This document shows, in pieces, positions 1 to 7,707 of a stretch of DNA of 64,000 nt. Where the stretch lies: the NCBI RefSeq assembly GCF_003635045.1, contig NZ_RBXT01000001.1, forward strand, positions 3,658,001-3,722,000, written 5' to 3'. The position numbers and the translations under genes were made by a program. The first letter of the stretch is position 1. Each line of letters starts with the position of its first letter. This DNA is from Terracoccus luteus. GTDB lineage: Bacteria > Actinomycetota > Actinomycetes > Actinomycetales > Dermatophilaceae. The notes beneath the pieces are model-generated. The model was not told the origin of the DNA. It saw only the letters and a program-made list of their open reading frames with translations, and did not search any database.

Positions 1-2
1 TG

Positions 3-1706
3 CTCGTCGACGCGGTCGTCATCATGCAGCAGTCGTCCACCCTCCGGGTGCTCGCGGCGCACGAGCCCCGGACCCACGCCGACTACACCCACCTGCTCGC
101 CGAGCTCGAGGCCTGTCAACGGGCGCTCGACGGCACGAGCCCGTTCAAGAACGCCAAGACCTTCCAGAGCTGGGGCGTCGTCGAGTACCTGCGCTCGCCC
201 GAGAACCAGGACGTCGACCTGTGGCCGACCGTCCTCGGACTGTTCTGCAAGACCTACGCCGACCTCGTCTCGTCGTCGATGACCCTGACCCTCATGGCCC
301 ACAGCGACGACATGGCCACCCTCATGGCCTCCGTCGACCCCGGGTCGGCCAACCCGTTGGGCGCCGACGACAAGCGCGACCTCGAGAAGGCCCTCATCTC
401 GATCCGCGGCATCGCCGAGGCGAGCAAGCAGGCCTACGAGGTCGCCAACGCCCTCGTCCTCGACAAGCTGAGGGAGCTGAGCGGGACCGCGCAGCGGTGG
501 GGCCTGTTCACCCACATCGGCACCAACCACTCCTTGTGGTTCGTCAGCGGTCCCGGCAAGGTCAAGCGCGGCGAGTGGGTCGACCGGAGCGACCGCAACT
601 ACTTCCACGACGTCGTGCTCGCCGAGGACGCCGGTTCGCGCATCGAGAAGGGCGACTCGTCGAGGACGTTCGACTTCACCCCTCGACACCACTGCTTCGT
701 CCTGAAGTCGTCGAGCAGCAGCTACCCCGGCTCGAACCACTGGGTCGACCACGGCTGGGTGCGCACCGACACCCTCACCTTCGAGCGGTACCGCGACGTC
801 CTCGACAACTTCGAGGCGGCCTTCACCGGCGCGTGGGTCGCCGGGCAGGACGAGCACGGTCTCGACGTCGTGGCCGGCTCCGGCCGCAACCCCGGCGGAG
901 TGGGCAGCGTCATGCGCTGGACCCTGCCCGCCGCCGGTGACTTCGACGATAAGGCGCTGGAACGGGTCGACTGGTGGCCCCAGGTGCCGGCGCCCGTCAC
1001 GGGCATCGGCGCGGTCTCGACGCCCCGCCACTCCGCGGCCGACCCCGACCAGCTCCTCGTCCCCGTCGAGCGCACCCCGTGGATGCTGTACGCCTCCCTC
1101 GAGGGGCATGGTGACCTCTACGTCAACGTCGACAACGCCGACCACCAAATGCCGGGGCCCGAGGGCTGGGCCGCGTGCTCCGGGGTCGCCGTCGACGACA
1201 CCCACGTGTGGGTCCACCGACCGGAGGGCTTCGCCGTCGCCTCACACGCCTCGGTGCTCGCCCACCTCGCCGGCCGGCTCCCGTCCCCCCGCTGGCTGGC
1301 GGGGCCCGAGCTGGGCACCGAGCTGCTCGGCGACAACCTTTATCACGGGGATCCGGTGCCCGCGGGCAGCAGCATGACCCACGACGGGGAGTCGGTCACC
1401 CAGCCGCCGCCATTGCTCGGCGTGACGTCGTTCAGCGCCTGCGCCGACGGCACCGTCGTCGCCTCCGTGCTGCGTCGCAGCGTCGGCGTGGTCCGGGTGC
1501 CCTACGGCACCGGCCCGAGCGGCTTCGACCGGTGCGACTTCCGCGACGAGTGGACCATCCGCACCGCACCCGTCCAGGTCGACCTCGCGTCCGGGCGGGT
1601 CACGGCGGGCCAGTGGCTGCGCATCCCGGGCGAGGCCCGGCACGTGCAGAAGCTGCCGATGCCGGGGTGGGCGCTCTACGACAGCCTCGTCGCCCGACTG
1701 GCCTGA
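3..1706 (+). CDS. Hypothetical protein, 5' end cut by window edge
   Basis: The reading frame is open from the first bases of the window to a TGA at 1704-1706. The first ATG (24) has no ribosome binding site and reads like the inside of a protein, so the true start probably lies upstream. The visible 567 residues have a helical N-terminal part (about residues 1-170) with a Ser/Met-rich stretch and an acidic, Trp-rich C-terminal part that looks beta-rich (VHRPEGFAV, GVTSFSACADGTVVASV). I do not recognise the family. No signal peptide or membrane segment is visible in the part present. Codon use (strong GC3) fits a real gene. It is followed by a repeat-bearing gap and a convergent rhodanese gene. 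Confidence 0.75.
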   Translation, partial: LVDAVVIMQQSSTLRVLAAHEPRTHADYTHLLAELEACQRALDGTSPFKNAKTFQSWGVVEYLRSPENQDVDLWPTVLGLFCKTYADLVSSSMTLTLMAHSDDMATLMASVDPGSANPLGADDKRDLEKALISIRGIAEASKQAYEVANALVLDKLRELSGTAQRWGLFTHIGTNHSLWFVSGPGKVKRGEWVDRSDRNYFHDVVLAEDAGSRIEKGDSSRTFDFTPRHHCFVLKSSSSSYPGSNHWVDHGWVRTDTLTFERYRDVLDNFEAAFTGAWVAGQDEHGLDVVAGSGRNPGGVGSVMRWTLPAAGDFDDKALERVDWWPQVPAPVTGIGAVSTPRHSAADPDQLLVPVERTPWMLYASLEGHGDLYVNVDNADHQMPGPEGWAACSGVAVDDTHVWVHRPEGFAVASHASVLAHLAGRLPSPRWLAGPELGTELLGDNLYHGDPVPAGSSMTHDGESVTQPPPLLGVTSFSACADGTVVASVLRRSVGVVRVPYGTGPSGFDRCDFRDEWTIRTAPVQVDLASGRVTAGQWLRIPGEARHVQKLPMPGWALYDSLVARLA

Positions 1707-1760
1707 CGTCGGACCTCGCGCGAGGGCGACGACGGGCTGACCACTCGAGGGGGGGCTCTC

Positions 1761-1826
1761 TGGCCCTTCGACGGGGGCTATTTGGCCTCTCGACGGGGGC
1801 TAGTTGGCCTCTCGACGGGGGAGGGG
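1761..1826. repeat. Three tandem copies of a 22-bp unit between convergent genes
   Basis: Positions 1761-1782, 1783-1804 and 1805-1826 are successive copies of a 22-bp unit of the form TGGCCTCTCGACGGGGGCTA plus two variable bases; copy 1 has CCTTCG for CTCTCG and copy 3 diverges in its last bases. The array sits in the 127-nt gap between the end of the first gene and the end of the rhodanese gene. No hairpin or coding role is evident. Confidence 0.8.
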
Positions 1827-1833
1827 TGGCGCG

Positions 1834-2160
1834 TCAGAGGACGTGCGGGGTGCCCTCGCCCTCGAGCGGCTTGCCGGCGCTCTCCCACGCCTTCATGCCG
1901 CCGTCGAGGTTGGCGACGTCGTAGCCCTGCTGCGTCAGCCAGGCGACGGCGCGGCTCGAGCGGCCGCCGCTGCGGCACGTGACCGCCACCGTCCCGGCAT
2001 CCGTGTCGGGCAGGTCGGCGAGCCGCGAGGGCAGGTCACCGAGGGGGATGTGCACGGCGTTCGGCGCGTGGCCGGCCGCCCACTCGTTCGCCTCGCGCAC
2101 GTCGATGATGACGGCGTCGTCGGCCACCTCGGACACGGTCGTCGTGGGCTGCTCGCTCAT
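1834..2160 (-). CDS. Single-domain rhodanese-like sulfurtransferase
   Basis: A 108-residue protein made of one rhodanese domain. It opens with the usual strand VIIDVREANEWAAGH, followed by AVHIPLGDLPSRL, and has an active-site loop CRSGGRSS whose Cys (about residue 69) would carry the persulfide. It ends with the typical W-L...GYDVANLDGGMKAW element. Small cytoplasmic proteins of this kind move sulfane sulfur to thiols or cyanide; the physiological partner is unknown. The start is the ATG at 2160. The gene is divergent from pyridoxal kinase with a 69-nt gap. Length and motifs match the family well. Confidence 0.9.
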   Translation of the reverse strand: MSEQPTTTVSEVADDAVIIDVREANEWAAGHAPNAVHIPLGDLPSRLADLPDTDAGTVAVTCRSGGRSSRAVAWLTQQGYDVANLDGGMKAWESAGKPLEGEGTPHVL

Positions 2161-2216
2161 GGCGCCAGTCTCGCACGCGGGTCGTGCGGGTCGTGCGGGT
2201 CGGGTGGGCCCGGCAC

Positions 2217-2222
2217 TAGGTT
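2217..2222 (+). promoter_or_regulatory. Leaderless -10 box of pyridoxal kinase
   Basis: TAGGTT lies 7 nt before the GTG at 2230. The spacing is that of a leaderless actinobacterial transcript (TAnnnT, then 6-7 nt, then the start codon), and no Shine-Dalgarno sequence precedes the GTG. The same layout recurs at several other genes in this window. Confidence 0.55.
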
Positions 2223-2229
2223 GGGGCGG

Positions 2230-3078
2230 GTGAGAATCCTGTCCATCCAGTCGCACGTCGCCTACGGCCACGCCGGCAACTCGGCGGCCGTCTTCCCGCT
2301 GCAGCGCCTCGGGCACGAGGTCTACCCCGTGCTCACGGTGACCTTCAGCAACCACACGGGCTACGGCTCGACGCGCGGGCCGCTCATCGCGCCGAGCGAC
2401 GTCGCCGCGGTGATCGACGGGGTCGAGGAGCGTGGCGCGTTCCCCGACATCGACGCGGTGCTGTCGGGCTACCAGGGCGCCGAGGCCGTCGGGCAGGTCG
2501 TGCTGGATGCCGTGTCGCGGGTCAAGGCGGCCAACCCCCGGGCCGTCTACTGCTGCGACCCCGTCATGGGTGACGTCGGGCGCGGCTTCTTCGTCCGCGA
2601 GGGGATCCCCGAGTTCATGCGCGACGAGGTCGTGCCGCAGGCCGACATCGTGACGCCGAACCAGTTCGAGCTCGAGTACCTCGTGGGCTATCCGGTCACG
2701 ACGTCGGCCGAGCTGCTCGCCGCCGCCGACGAGCTGCGGGGCCGCGGGCCGTCCGTCGTGCTCGTCACGAGCACGCTCGTCGACGACACGCCCGAGGGGA
2801 GCATCCAGCTCACCGCCGTCACGGACGACGGGGCGTGGGTCGCGACCACCCCGCTGCTGCCGATGACGGTGCAGGGCGGTGGCGACGTCACGGCCGCCCT
2901 CTTCCTCGCCCATTTCCTGACAGACGGGGCGAAGACGGCGCTCGCGCGCACGGCCGGGACGATGTTCTCCATCCTCGAGCGCACCCACGCCGCCGGCTCG
3001 ACCGAGATGCTGCTCATCGACGGCCAGGACGCGATCGCCTATCCGCCGACGAATGTGGCCATCGCCACGCTTCGTTGA
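2230..3078 (+). CDS. pdxY: Pyridoxal kinase PdxY
   Basis: This 282-residue ribokinase-fold enzyme phosphorylates pyridoxal in the vitamin B6 salvage pathway. The N-terminus [26 protein letters not shown] is the family hallmark, CDPVMGD carries the metal/phosphate site, and [13 protein letters not shown] is typical of PdxY/PdxK. Near the C-terminus the anion-hole motif reads [15 protein letters not shown], where most homologues have G-T-G-D; the catalytic Asp is kept. The start is the GTG at 2230, chosen because the conserved N-terminus begins there and a -10 box stands 7 nt upstream. Length matches the family (about 285). It is monocistronic and ends at a strong hairpin terminator. Confidence 0.93.
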   Translation: MRILSIQSHVAYGHAGNSAAVFPLQRLGHEVYPVLTVTFSNHTGYGSTRGPLIAPSDVAAVIDGVEERGAFPDIDAVLSGYQGAEAVGQVVLDAVSRVKAANPRAVYCCDPVMGDVGRGFFVREGIPEFMRDEVVPQADIVTPNQFELEYLVGYPVTTSAELLAAADELRGRGPSVVLVTSTLVDDTPEGSIQLTAVTDDGAWVATTPLLPMTVQGGGDVTAALFLAHFLTDGAKTALARTAGTMFSILERTHAAGSTEMLLIDGQDAIAYPPTNVAIATLR

Positions 3079-3122
3079 GCCTTTCACGACCCGAGACCGG
3101 CTCCGACCGGTTATGCTTCACG

Positions 3123-3171
3123 AGCGCCGTTCCGCATGACCACCCCTGACCGTGCGGAACGGCGCTTTTTC
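3123..3171 (+). terminator. Intrinsic terminator after pdxY
   Basis: A perfect 14-bp inverted repeat (AGCGCCGTTCCGCA at 3123-3136, its complement at 3153-3166) with a 16-nt loop is followed directly by TTTT. It lies between the convergent pdxY and lipoprotein genes. It is the clearest rho-independent terminator in the window; on the other strand the tract is weaker. Confidence 0.9.
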
Positions 3172-3230
3172 ATGCCCCCCAGCGGTTTCGGCCACGGTGC
3201 GGACGACCGCCAGGGCTCGCCGGCCGGTCG

Positions 3231-4559
3231 TCAGCGGCGGCCGAAGACGACCTGCTGGTCGATGGCGTAGGTGAACGCACCCTCCGAACGGGCGTCCGTC
3301 GCCTCCGTCGTGGTGCGCTCGAGACGCGTGCTGACCCAGCCGGTGAGCGACATGCGGGCTTCGCCGGTGGGCACCTCGAACCAGGCCGTGATCGTGGGCG
3401 GCCGGCCCTCGAAGGCCTGCTCGACGACGAGCTGCCGGGGCAGGTAGGTCGTGCCCGCGACGGTGAGCTTGGTGCCGAACGAGAAGTAGCTGGTGTCGTA
3501 CGTGGCCTCACGGGGGTCCGGCCCGCCGGTGCGGTAGGTCGTCAGCTCGGTCGGGGTGATGACGGCCGTGACCCACGTCCGACCGGCCGCCGCACGGCCC
3601 TCGACCCGGCGGCTGGAGGCCTCGCCCGCCGGCGGAAGCGTGGTCGTGCGGGTCAGCGTCGTCGTGCACGTGAACGCCTGGCGCCAGCCGGATGCCGTCC
3701 CGCTCGGGGCCGTGACCGCGGGGCACTCCCCGGCCGCGGAGGTCGCCAGCCCGTCGTCGGGGGCGTCCGCGACCCGCGGCGAGGCCGACGGCGTGGGCCG
3801 TGCGGCCGGTGCGGACGTGGCGGATGGGGCGGGGGCCGAGGTCGAGGGCGTCGACGTGCGGGTGGGCGACGGGGCCGAGGTGCTGCGGCTCGCGCTCGGC
3901 GTGCCGGTGGCGCGCGTCGTGGCCGGGGCGGTCGCCGACGGGCGGCTCGTGGTGCGGGTGCCGCTCGGGCGGGCGGTGGCGGTCGAGACGCCTTCACCCC
4001 GGGGGGCGGGCAGCGTGTCGCCGAAGAAGGCCGGCGTGCCGTCGGCGCGCACCGTGCGCAGCTCGGGGTCGGGCTGGGCGTGCGGCTGGAAGTCGCTGCC
4101 GCCGGTGCCCGCGGACGTCGTGCCGGTCGTGTCGGCCGTGCCGGTCGTCGTCGCCGTGGTCGACGTCGCGGTGGCGGAGCCGCCACCCCGGGCGAGCACG
4201 AGGCGCACGCCCCCGCCGGAGCCGGGAACCGCGTCGACGGGGTGGCTCTGCCAGCTCGTCTCGATGTCACCGGCCACCCGCACCGGTCCGCAGAGGATGC
4301 GGTTGGCGACCTCGCCCGCGTCGTCGACCTGCAGGAAGCAGCCGGAGTCGAGGGCGAAGGTCGCGGCCCGGCCGCTGTTGGCGATGGCGCCGCGCCACGT
4401 GGACTCGAAGCCGGCCAGTGACTGCTGGGCGTCGACGAGACGCGTGCCGTCGAAGCGGAGGTCGCCGTCCGTGGGCACCGACGTCCCCACGCAGGCTGCG
4501 GTGCTCGCCGTCAGCACGACGGCGCCGGCGATCGACAGGGCTCTGTGGGTGCGGTGCAT
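3231..4559 (-). CDS. Thr/Ser/Pro-rich secreted lipoprotein of unknown function
   Basis: The protein has 442 residues and begins with a short basic stretch and a hydrophobic segment ending in LTASTAAC, a plausible though not ideal lipobox with Cys23 as the lipidation site. An N-terminal domain (about 25-130) contains paired cysteines (SGCFLQ, NRILCG). A long low-complexity linker of Thr, Ser, Ala and Pro (about 140-270) follows. A C-terminal domain (about 280-442) has a further Cys pair and beta-rich sequence ending VVFGRR. The layout suggests a cell-surface lipoprotein with two globular domains separated by a flexible, possibly glycosylated stalk. No catalytic motif was seen and no family was recognised. 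It is transcribed away from the RiPP locus. Confidence 0.8.
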   Translation of the reverse strand: MHRTHRALSIAGAVVLTASTAACVGTSVPTDGDLRFDGTRLVDAQQSLAGFESTWRGAIANSGRAATFALDSGCFLQVDDAGEVANRILCGPVRVAGDIETSWQSHPVDAVPGSGGGVRLVLARGGGSATATSTTATTTGTADTTGTTSAGTGGSDFQPHAQPDPELRTVRADGTPAFFGDTLPAPRGEGVSTATARPSGTRTTSRPSATAPATTRATGTPSASRSTSAPSPTRTSTPSTSAPAPSATSAPAARPTPSASPRVADAPDDGLATSAAGECPAVTAPSGTASGWRQAFTCTTTLTRTTTLPPAGEASSRRVEGRAAAGRTWVTAVITPTELTTYRTGGPDPREATYDTSYFSFGTKLTVAGTTYLPRQLVVEQAFEGRPPTITAWFEVPTGEARMSLTGWVSTRLERTTTEATDARSEGAFTYAIDQQVVFGRR

Positions 4560-4698
4560 GTCTCTCCAGCGATCGAGGGACGACGTCCGCCGGGGCGACC
4601 ACGCACTGCGTCGGCTGCAGGTCGTGGGTGACCCGGCGAGGGGGTCGGATCATGGGGTTCGGGGCCACCCGGCATCCGGATTGGGCGACCCGACCTCG

Positions 4699-4763
4699 TG
4701 ACACGTGTCAACGGGCACCGGTGACGGCGGCTCATGGTGGCGCCGTCGGCGCCTTCCTAGCGT
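4699..4763 (+). promoter_or_regulatory. Cluster operator palindrome and -10 box for the exporter operon (copy 1 of 3)
   Basis: TGACACGTGTCA (4699-4710) is a perfect 12-bp palindrome. Exactly 47 nt later comes TAGCGT (4758-4763), a good -10 hexamer, and the ATG of the ABC gene follows 6 nt after it, so the mRNA is probably leaderless. The hexamer at the -35 position (4735-4740, TGGTGG) is poor, as expected for an activator-dependent promoter. The same palindrome at the same distance occurs at 20545 and 23169. Confidence 0.75.
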
Positions 4764-4769
4764 TATGGC

Positions 4770-5846
4770 ATGAGCACAGACACCGTCATCCAGGTCGACG
4801 ACCTCCGGGTCGACTACGGCGCCACCACCGCCGTCGACGGCGTGAGCTTCTCGGTGCGCCGCGGCGAGGTCTTCGCCCTCCTCGGCACGAACGGGGCCGG
4901 CAAGACGACCACGCTCGACGTGCTCGAGGGCTACCGCGAGGCGACCGCCGGCAGCGCCACCGTCTTCGGTCTCGACCCGGTCTCCGGTCGCGACCGCCTC
5001 GCCCCCCGGCTCGGCATCATGCTCCAGGACGCGGGCTTCTTCGAGACCCTGACCGTGCGTCAGACCGTCACCGCCTGGCGCCGGTTCTACCACCGGCCGC
5101 GCTCGCTGGAGGAGACCCTCGGCCTCGTCGGTCTCGGGCACCGCGCCGACACCCGGGTCGCCTCCCTCTCCGGTGGAGAGCGTCGCCGGCTCGACCTCGG
5201 GCTGGCCCTGCTCGGCCACCCCGAGCTGCTCTTCCTCGACGAGCCGACGACGGGCATGGACCCCGAGGGCCGCCACCAGAGCCTCGAGCTCGTGTCGCAG
5301 CTGGTCCGCGAGGGCCTGACCGTCGTGCTCACCACGCACTACCTCGAGGAGGCCGAGCAGCTCGCCGACCGCGTCGCGATCATGCACCGCGGCACCCTGC
5401 GTCGCCTCGGCACCCTCGAGCAGGTGCTCGCGGAGTCCGGCGACTCCCGCATCACCGTGGGCCTGCCGACCGAGGCGGCGGCGTTACTGCCCACCGACCT
5501 GCACGCGACCGTCGCGCCGCGCCACGGTGGGTCCCACGTCGAGATCCGCACCGGCGACCCGGAGTCGGCCCTGCGCCGGCTGCTCGCCTGGGGCGAGGCG
5601 CACGGCATCCCGATGCCCGACCTCGAGGTGCGCCGCGGCAGCCTCGAGGACGTCTTCCTGGCGCTGCCCGACGAGGACGACGCCGCCCGGATGCCGGGTG
5701 GTGGCCGAGCCGGTCACGGCTCCGGTGGCGCCCGTCCCGACGACCGCGTCGGCGACACCCTCTCCTCCCGGCGCGGACGACGTCCGTCCGGGGACCCCGA
5801 GCGCGACGTCCGCGTCGCCGCCAGCCTCACCTCGACAGGAGCCTGA
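4770..5846 (+). CDS. ABC transporter ATP-binding protein (DrrA/CcmA type) of the RiPP locus
   Basis: The nucleotide-binding subunit of an ABC-2 type exporter, 358 residues. It has Walker A LGTNGAGKTT (about residue 33), Q-loop MLQDAGFF, signature LSGGERRRLDL, Walker B LLFLDEPTTGMD and the H-switch TTHYLEEAE. After about residue 300 a Gly/Arg-rich tail of some 55 residues follows, which is longer than usual and may be disordered. The permease gene starts one nucleotide after its stop (TGACATG). As first gene of the locus behind the shared operator, it likely serves product export or self-protection; the substrate is inferred from context only. Confidence 0.88.
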   Translation: MSTDTVIQVDDLRVDYGATTAVDGVSFSVRRGEVFALLGTNGAGKTTTLDVLEGYREATAGSATVFGLDPVSGRDRLAPRLGIMLQDAGFFETLTVRQTVTAWRRFYHRPRSLEETLGLVGLGHRADTRVASLSGGERRRLDLGLALLGHPELLFLDEPTTGMDPEGRHQSLELVSQLVREGLTVVLTTHYLEEAEQLADRVAIMHRGTLRRLGTLEQVLAESGDSRITVGLPTEAAALLPTDLHATVAPRHGGSHVEIRTGDPESALRRLLAWGEAHGIPMPDLEVRRGSLEDVFLALPDEDDAARMPGGGRAGHGSGGARPDDRVGDTLSSRRGRRPSGDPERDVRVAASLTSTGA

Positions 5847-5847
5847 C

Positions 5848-6717
5848 ATGAGCGTCGACACCCCCCGCTCGGTCGTCAGCTGGCCGCGCTACGTCTGGCC
5901 GCAGGTCGCCCTGTCGCAGCGGGTCTACTGGCAGGACATCGCCTTCGCCCTCGTCGGGGCGGTCATGCCGGTGGCCATGGGGATCTTCCCGATGGTCCAG
6001 GTGCGTGACGCCGACCCGCTGCCGGGCGGCATCCGACCCGTCGACGTCCTCGCCCCGTCGGGGCTGTGCGTCTCCGTCATCTGGATCGCCTACGCCGTCA
6101 TCAACTCCGCCGCCCGCCGCCGAGAGACACGGACGTACAAGAGGCTGCGCGCCACGCCGATACCGCAGAGCGCCATCCTCGTCGGCGAGGCCACGAGCGC
6201 AGCCCTACCGGCCCTCGCGCAGAGCGCCGTCGTGCTCGTCGTCGCGATGACGGTCTTCCACGTGGCCGCACCGGTGCACTGGCTGCTCGTCGTGGCCGGG
6301 CTCGTCATCGGGGCCGTGACGATGGGCCTGCTCACGTTCGGGGTCTCGGGGCTGCTGCCCTCGAGCGAGCTGTCCACGTGGATCGTCACCCCGTTCGTCA
6401 TCGGCATGTGGTTCCTCAGCGGGTCGCTCAGCGTCGCCGGCGGGGCCGCCTCGACGGTCGACCGCATCGCCGACTACCTGCCCTCGACCGCCTTCGTCCA
6501 GATCGTGCGCACCGGCTACTTCGGCCAGGACTTCGTCAGCCACGACCTCACCGACCGTCCCCGCCTCTCGCTGGGGCAGGCGCTCGACGTCATCCACCAG
6601 CCCCTCGGCGTCCTCATCCTCTGGATCGCCGTCGGCTACCTGCTCTTCCGGTCCTGCTTCCGCTGGGAGCCGCGCACGTCGCGGCGCGGGCGCCGGTCGG
6701 CGAAGCAGGCCGGCTGA
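5848..6717 (+). CDS. ABC-2 type permease of the RiPP locus
   Basis: A 289-residue integral membrane protein with about six hydrophobic segments (for example FALVGAVMPVAMGIFPMV, VVLVVAMTVF, LLVVAGLVIGAVTMGLLTFG, LGVLILWIAVGYLLF) and the pattern of DrrB-like ABC-2 permeases, including the amphipathic RETRTYKRLRATPI stretch after the second segment. It pairs with the ATPase one nucleotide upstream. The ATG at 5848 follows the motif AGGAGCC. It is followed by the first precursor gene after 74 nt, probably in the same transcript. Role as immunity or export pump is inferred from position. Confidence 0.88.
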   Translation: MSVDTPRSVVSWPRYVWPQVALSQRVYWQDIAFALVGAVMPVAMGIFPMVQVRDADPLPGGIRPVDVLAPSGLCVSVIWIAYAVINSAARRRETRTYKRLRATPIPQSAILVGEATSAALPALAQSAVVLVVAMTVFHVAAPVHWLLVVAGLVIGAVTMGLLTFGVSGLLPSSELSTWIVTPFVIGMWFLSGSLSVAGGAASTVDRIADYLPSTAFVQIVRTGYFGQDFVSHDLTDRPRLSLGQALDVIHQPLGVLILWIAVGYLLFRSCFRWEPRTSRRGRRSAKQAG

Positions 6718-6791
6718 CGACCTCGGCCGGCCCGACGACCACCCGACCACCATCCCGACGACCCCCGACCACAGGACAGGAGCGAGACGAC

Positions 6792-6950
6792 ATGGACCCC
6801 AAGGACGTCCGCGAGAGCGTGCCGCTGCTCGAGATCGAGGACCTGTTCTCCGCCGAGGGCGCCGGCGCGTGGATCCACGGCTGCCAGGGCGTCACCGTCG
6901 GCTCGGTCTCGTGCCCCGCCACCGTGGCCTCGTCGTTCAGCTTCACCTAG
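6792..6950 (+). CDS. RiPP precursor peptide 1 (azole/dehydroamino acid type)
   Basis: A 52-residue peptide. The acidic leader begins MDPKDVRESV and contains LLEIEDLF, a hydrophobic/acidic patch of the kind bound by RiPP recognition elements. A Gly/Ala stretch EGAGA (22-26) marks the likely leader end, and the core is rich in Ser, Thr and Cys, including GSVSCPATVASSFSFT. Cys31 and Cys41 plus several Ser/Thr are candidates for azoline formation and dehydration. The element SCPAT is shared with precursor 3 and the start pattern M-x-x-K-D with both sisters. The ATG follows GGACAGGAGCGAGACGAC, a good ribosome site. It is the most divergent of the three, with no FG after CPAT. Confidence 0.82.
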   Translation: MDPKDVRESVPLLEIEDLFSAEGAGAWIHGCQGVTVGSVSCPATVASSFSFT

Positions 6951-7000
6951 AGACTCCCGGGCCCACGACGGGTCCGGGCGGCACGACCCACCGGGTCGGC

Positions 7001-7045
7001 CACCAGCACCACCCAGCACCACCCCAGCACCACCCCAGCAACACC
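7001..7045 (+). repeat. Short C/A-rich tandem repeat between precursors 1 and 2
   Basis: The unit CAGCACCACCC (11-12 bp) is repeated about four times in the untranslated stretch upstream of precursor 2. The run is G-poor and unstructured, unlike the flanking genes. It could be simple slippage or an unstructured mRNA segment; no function can be read from it. Confidence 0.65.
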
Positions 7046-7075
7046 GACCGCTCCACCCTCACGAAAGGAAACACC

Positions 7076-7222
7076 ATGAGCGACAAGGACATCCAGAACG
7101 CCGACCAGGCCATCGACGAGGTCGAGCTCGAGGAGCTCACCGAGGACGGCGGCGCCGCGACCCTCGGCACCGCGAGCTCGCTCGGCTGCCCGTCGTCGCT
7201 GGCCACCTTCGGCTCGCACTGA
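7076..7222 (+). CDS. RiPP precursor peptide 2
   Basis: A 48-residue peptide starting MSDKDIQNAD, with the acidic recognition stretch VELEEL (16-21) and a double-glycine-like site DGGA (24-27) expected for a C39 peptidase, which is encoded downstream. The core is about 22 residues ending GCPSSLATFGSH, with one Cys (38) and many Ser/Thr. The ATG is preceded by GAAAGGAAACACC, giving a good ribosome site. The leader is closely similar to that of precursor 3 (both M-S/T-D-K-D-I). It lacks the second Cys present in its sisters, so it could carry only one thiazole. Confidence 0.85.
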   Translation: MSDKDIQNADQAIDEVELEELTEDGGAATLGTASSLGCPSSLATFGSH

Positions 7223-7340
7223 CCGTCACGACGGACACCGTGCCGCACGCCGCGAGGCGGACGGCGCACCGCAGGACCCGCAGCACCGCACGACCAGATC
7301 GCACCATCCGACAGCACGACCACAACCGAGAGGAACGACC

Positions 7341-7484
7341 ATGACCGACAAGGACATCACCCCCGCCGAGGAGCTCGACGCCGTGGAGGTCGACGAGCTC
7401 GACGAGGAGGCCGGCGCCGGCTGCCTCAGCTCCGCCGGCACGGCCTCGTGCCCGGCCACCTTCGGCACCGCAGCGTGCTGGTGA
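7341..7484 (+). CDS. RiPP precursor peptide 3
   Basis: A 47-residue peptide starting MTDKDITPAE, with the acidic patch VEVDEL and a leader end at EEAGAG (22-27). The core CLSSAGTASCPATFGTAACW has three Cys, four Ser/Thr pairs and a C-terminal Trp. Its SSAG-type and CPATFG-type elements, short length and small-residue content recall the goadsporin core in composition. The ATG follows GAGAGGAACGACC. It is the last precursor; a 223-nt gap with a long hairpin separates it from the P450 gene. The gene is too short for most automatic callers. Confidence 0.86.
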   Translation: MTDKDITPAEELDAVEVDELDEEAGAGCLSSAGTASCPATFGTAACW

Positions 7485-7615
7485 GCTCGGCCTCGCGCCC
7501 CGCCACCACCAGCCGCACACGCAGAAACGACCCGAGGTCGTCCCTCGAGTCGCTTCGCACCTCCCACCAGAACCGCTAGCCGCCGAACCGCCAAGAACGT
7601 CAGCTACGCGAAAGC

Positions 7616-7668
7616 TCCGGTCACGGGCGGCTCTCCTGCACTCGCGTGCGGGACCGCCCGTGACCGGA
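7616..7668 (+). promoter_or_regulatory. Long hairpin between the precursor genes and the enzyme genes
   Basis: A perfect 15-bp inverted repeat (TCCGGTCACGGGCGG at 7616-7630; complement at 7654-7668) encloses a 23-nt loop that can itself pair (GCACTCGCGTGC). No T-run follows. Its place after three precursor genes and 39 nt before the P450 start fits a partial terminator or RNA-processing/stability element that lets precursor mRNA exceed enzyme mRNA, as is common in RiPP operons. It takes up part of the 223-nt gap 7485-7707, where nothing else was seen. Confidence 0.7.
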
Positions 7669-7707
7669 ACAGTACCCCACCCACGGCCTCTTCGGAAGGA
7701 GGACGAC

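Noticed and set aside
3112-3171. Small regulatory RNA starting at the TATGCT near 3112
   Set aside because: No -35 element at a fitting distance was found; the hairpin is explained as the pdxY terminator.
3556-5851. Long plus-strand reading frames opposite the lipoprotein and over the ABC ATPase
   Set aside because: Their translations are Arg/Ala/Pro-rich without family motifs; they are by-products of high GC content opposite or out of frame with well-supported genes.
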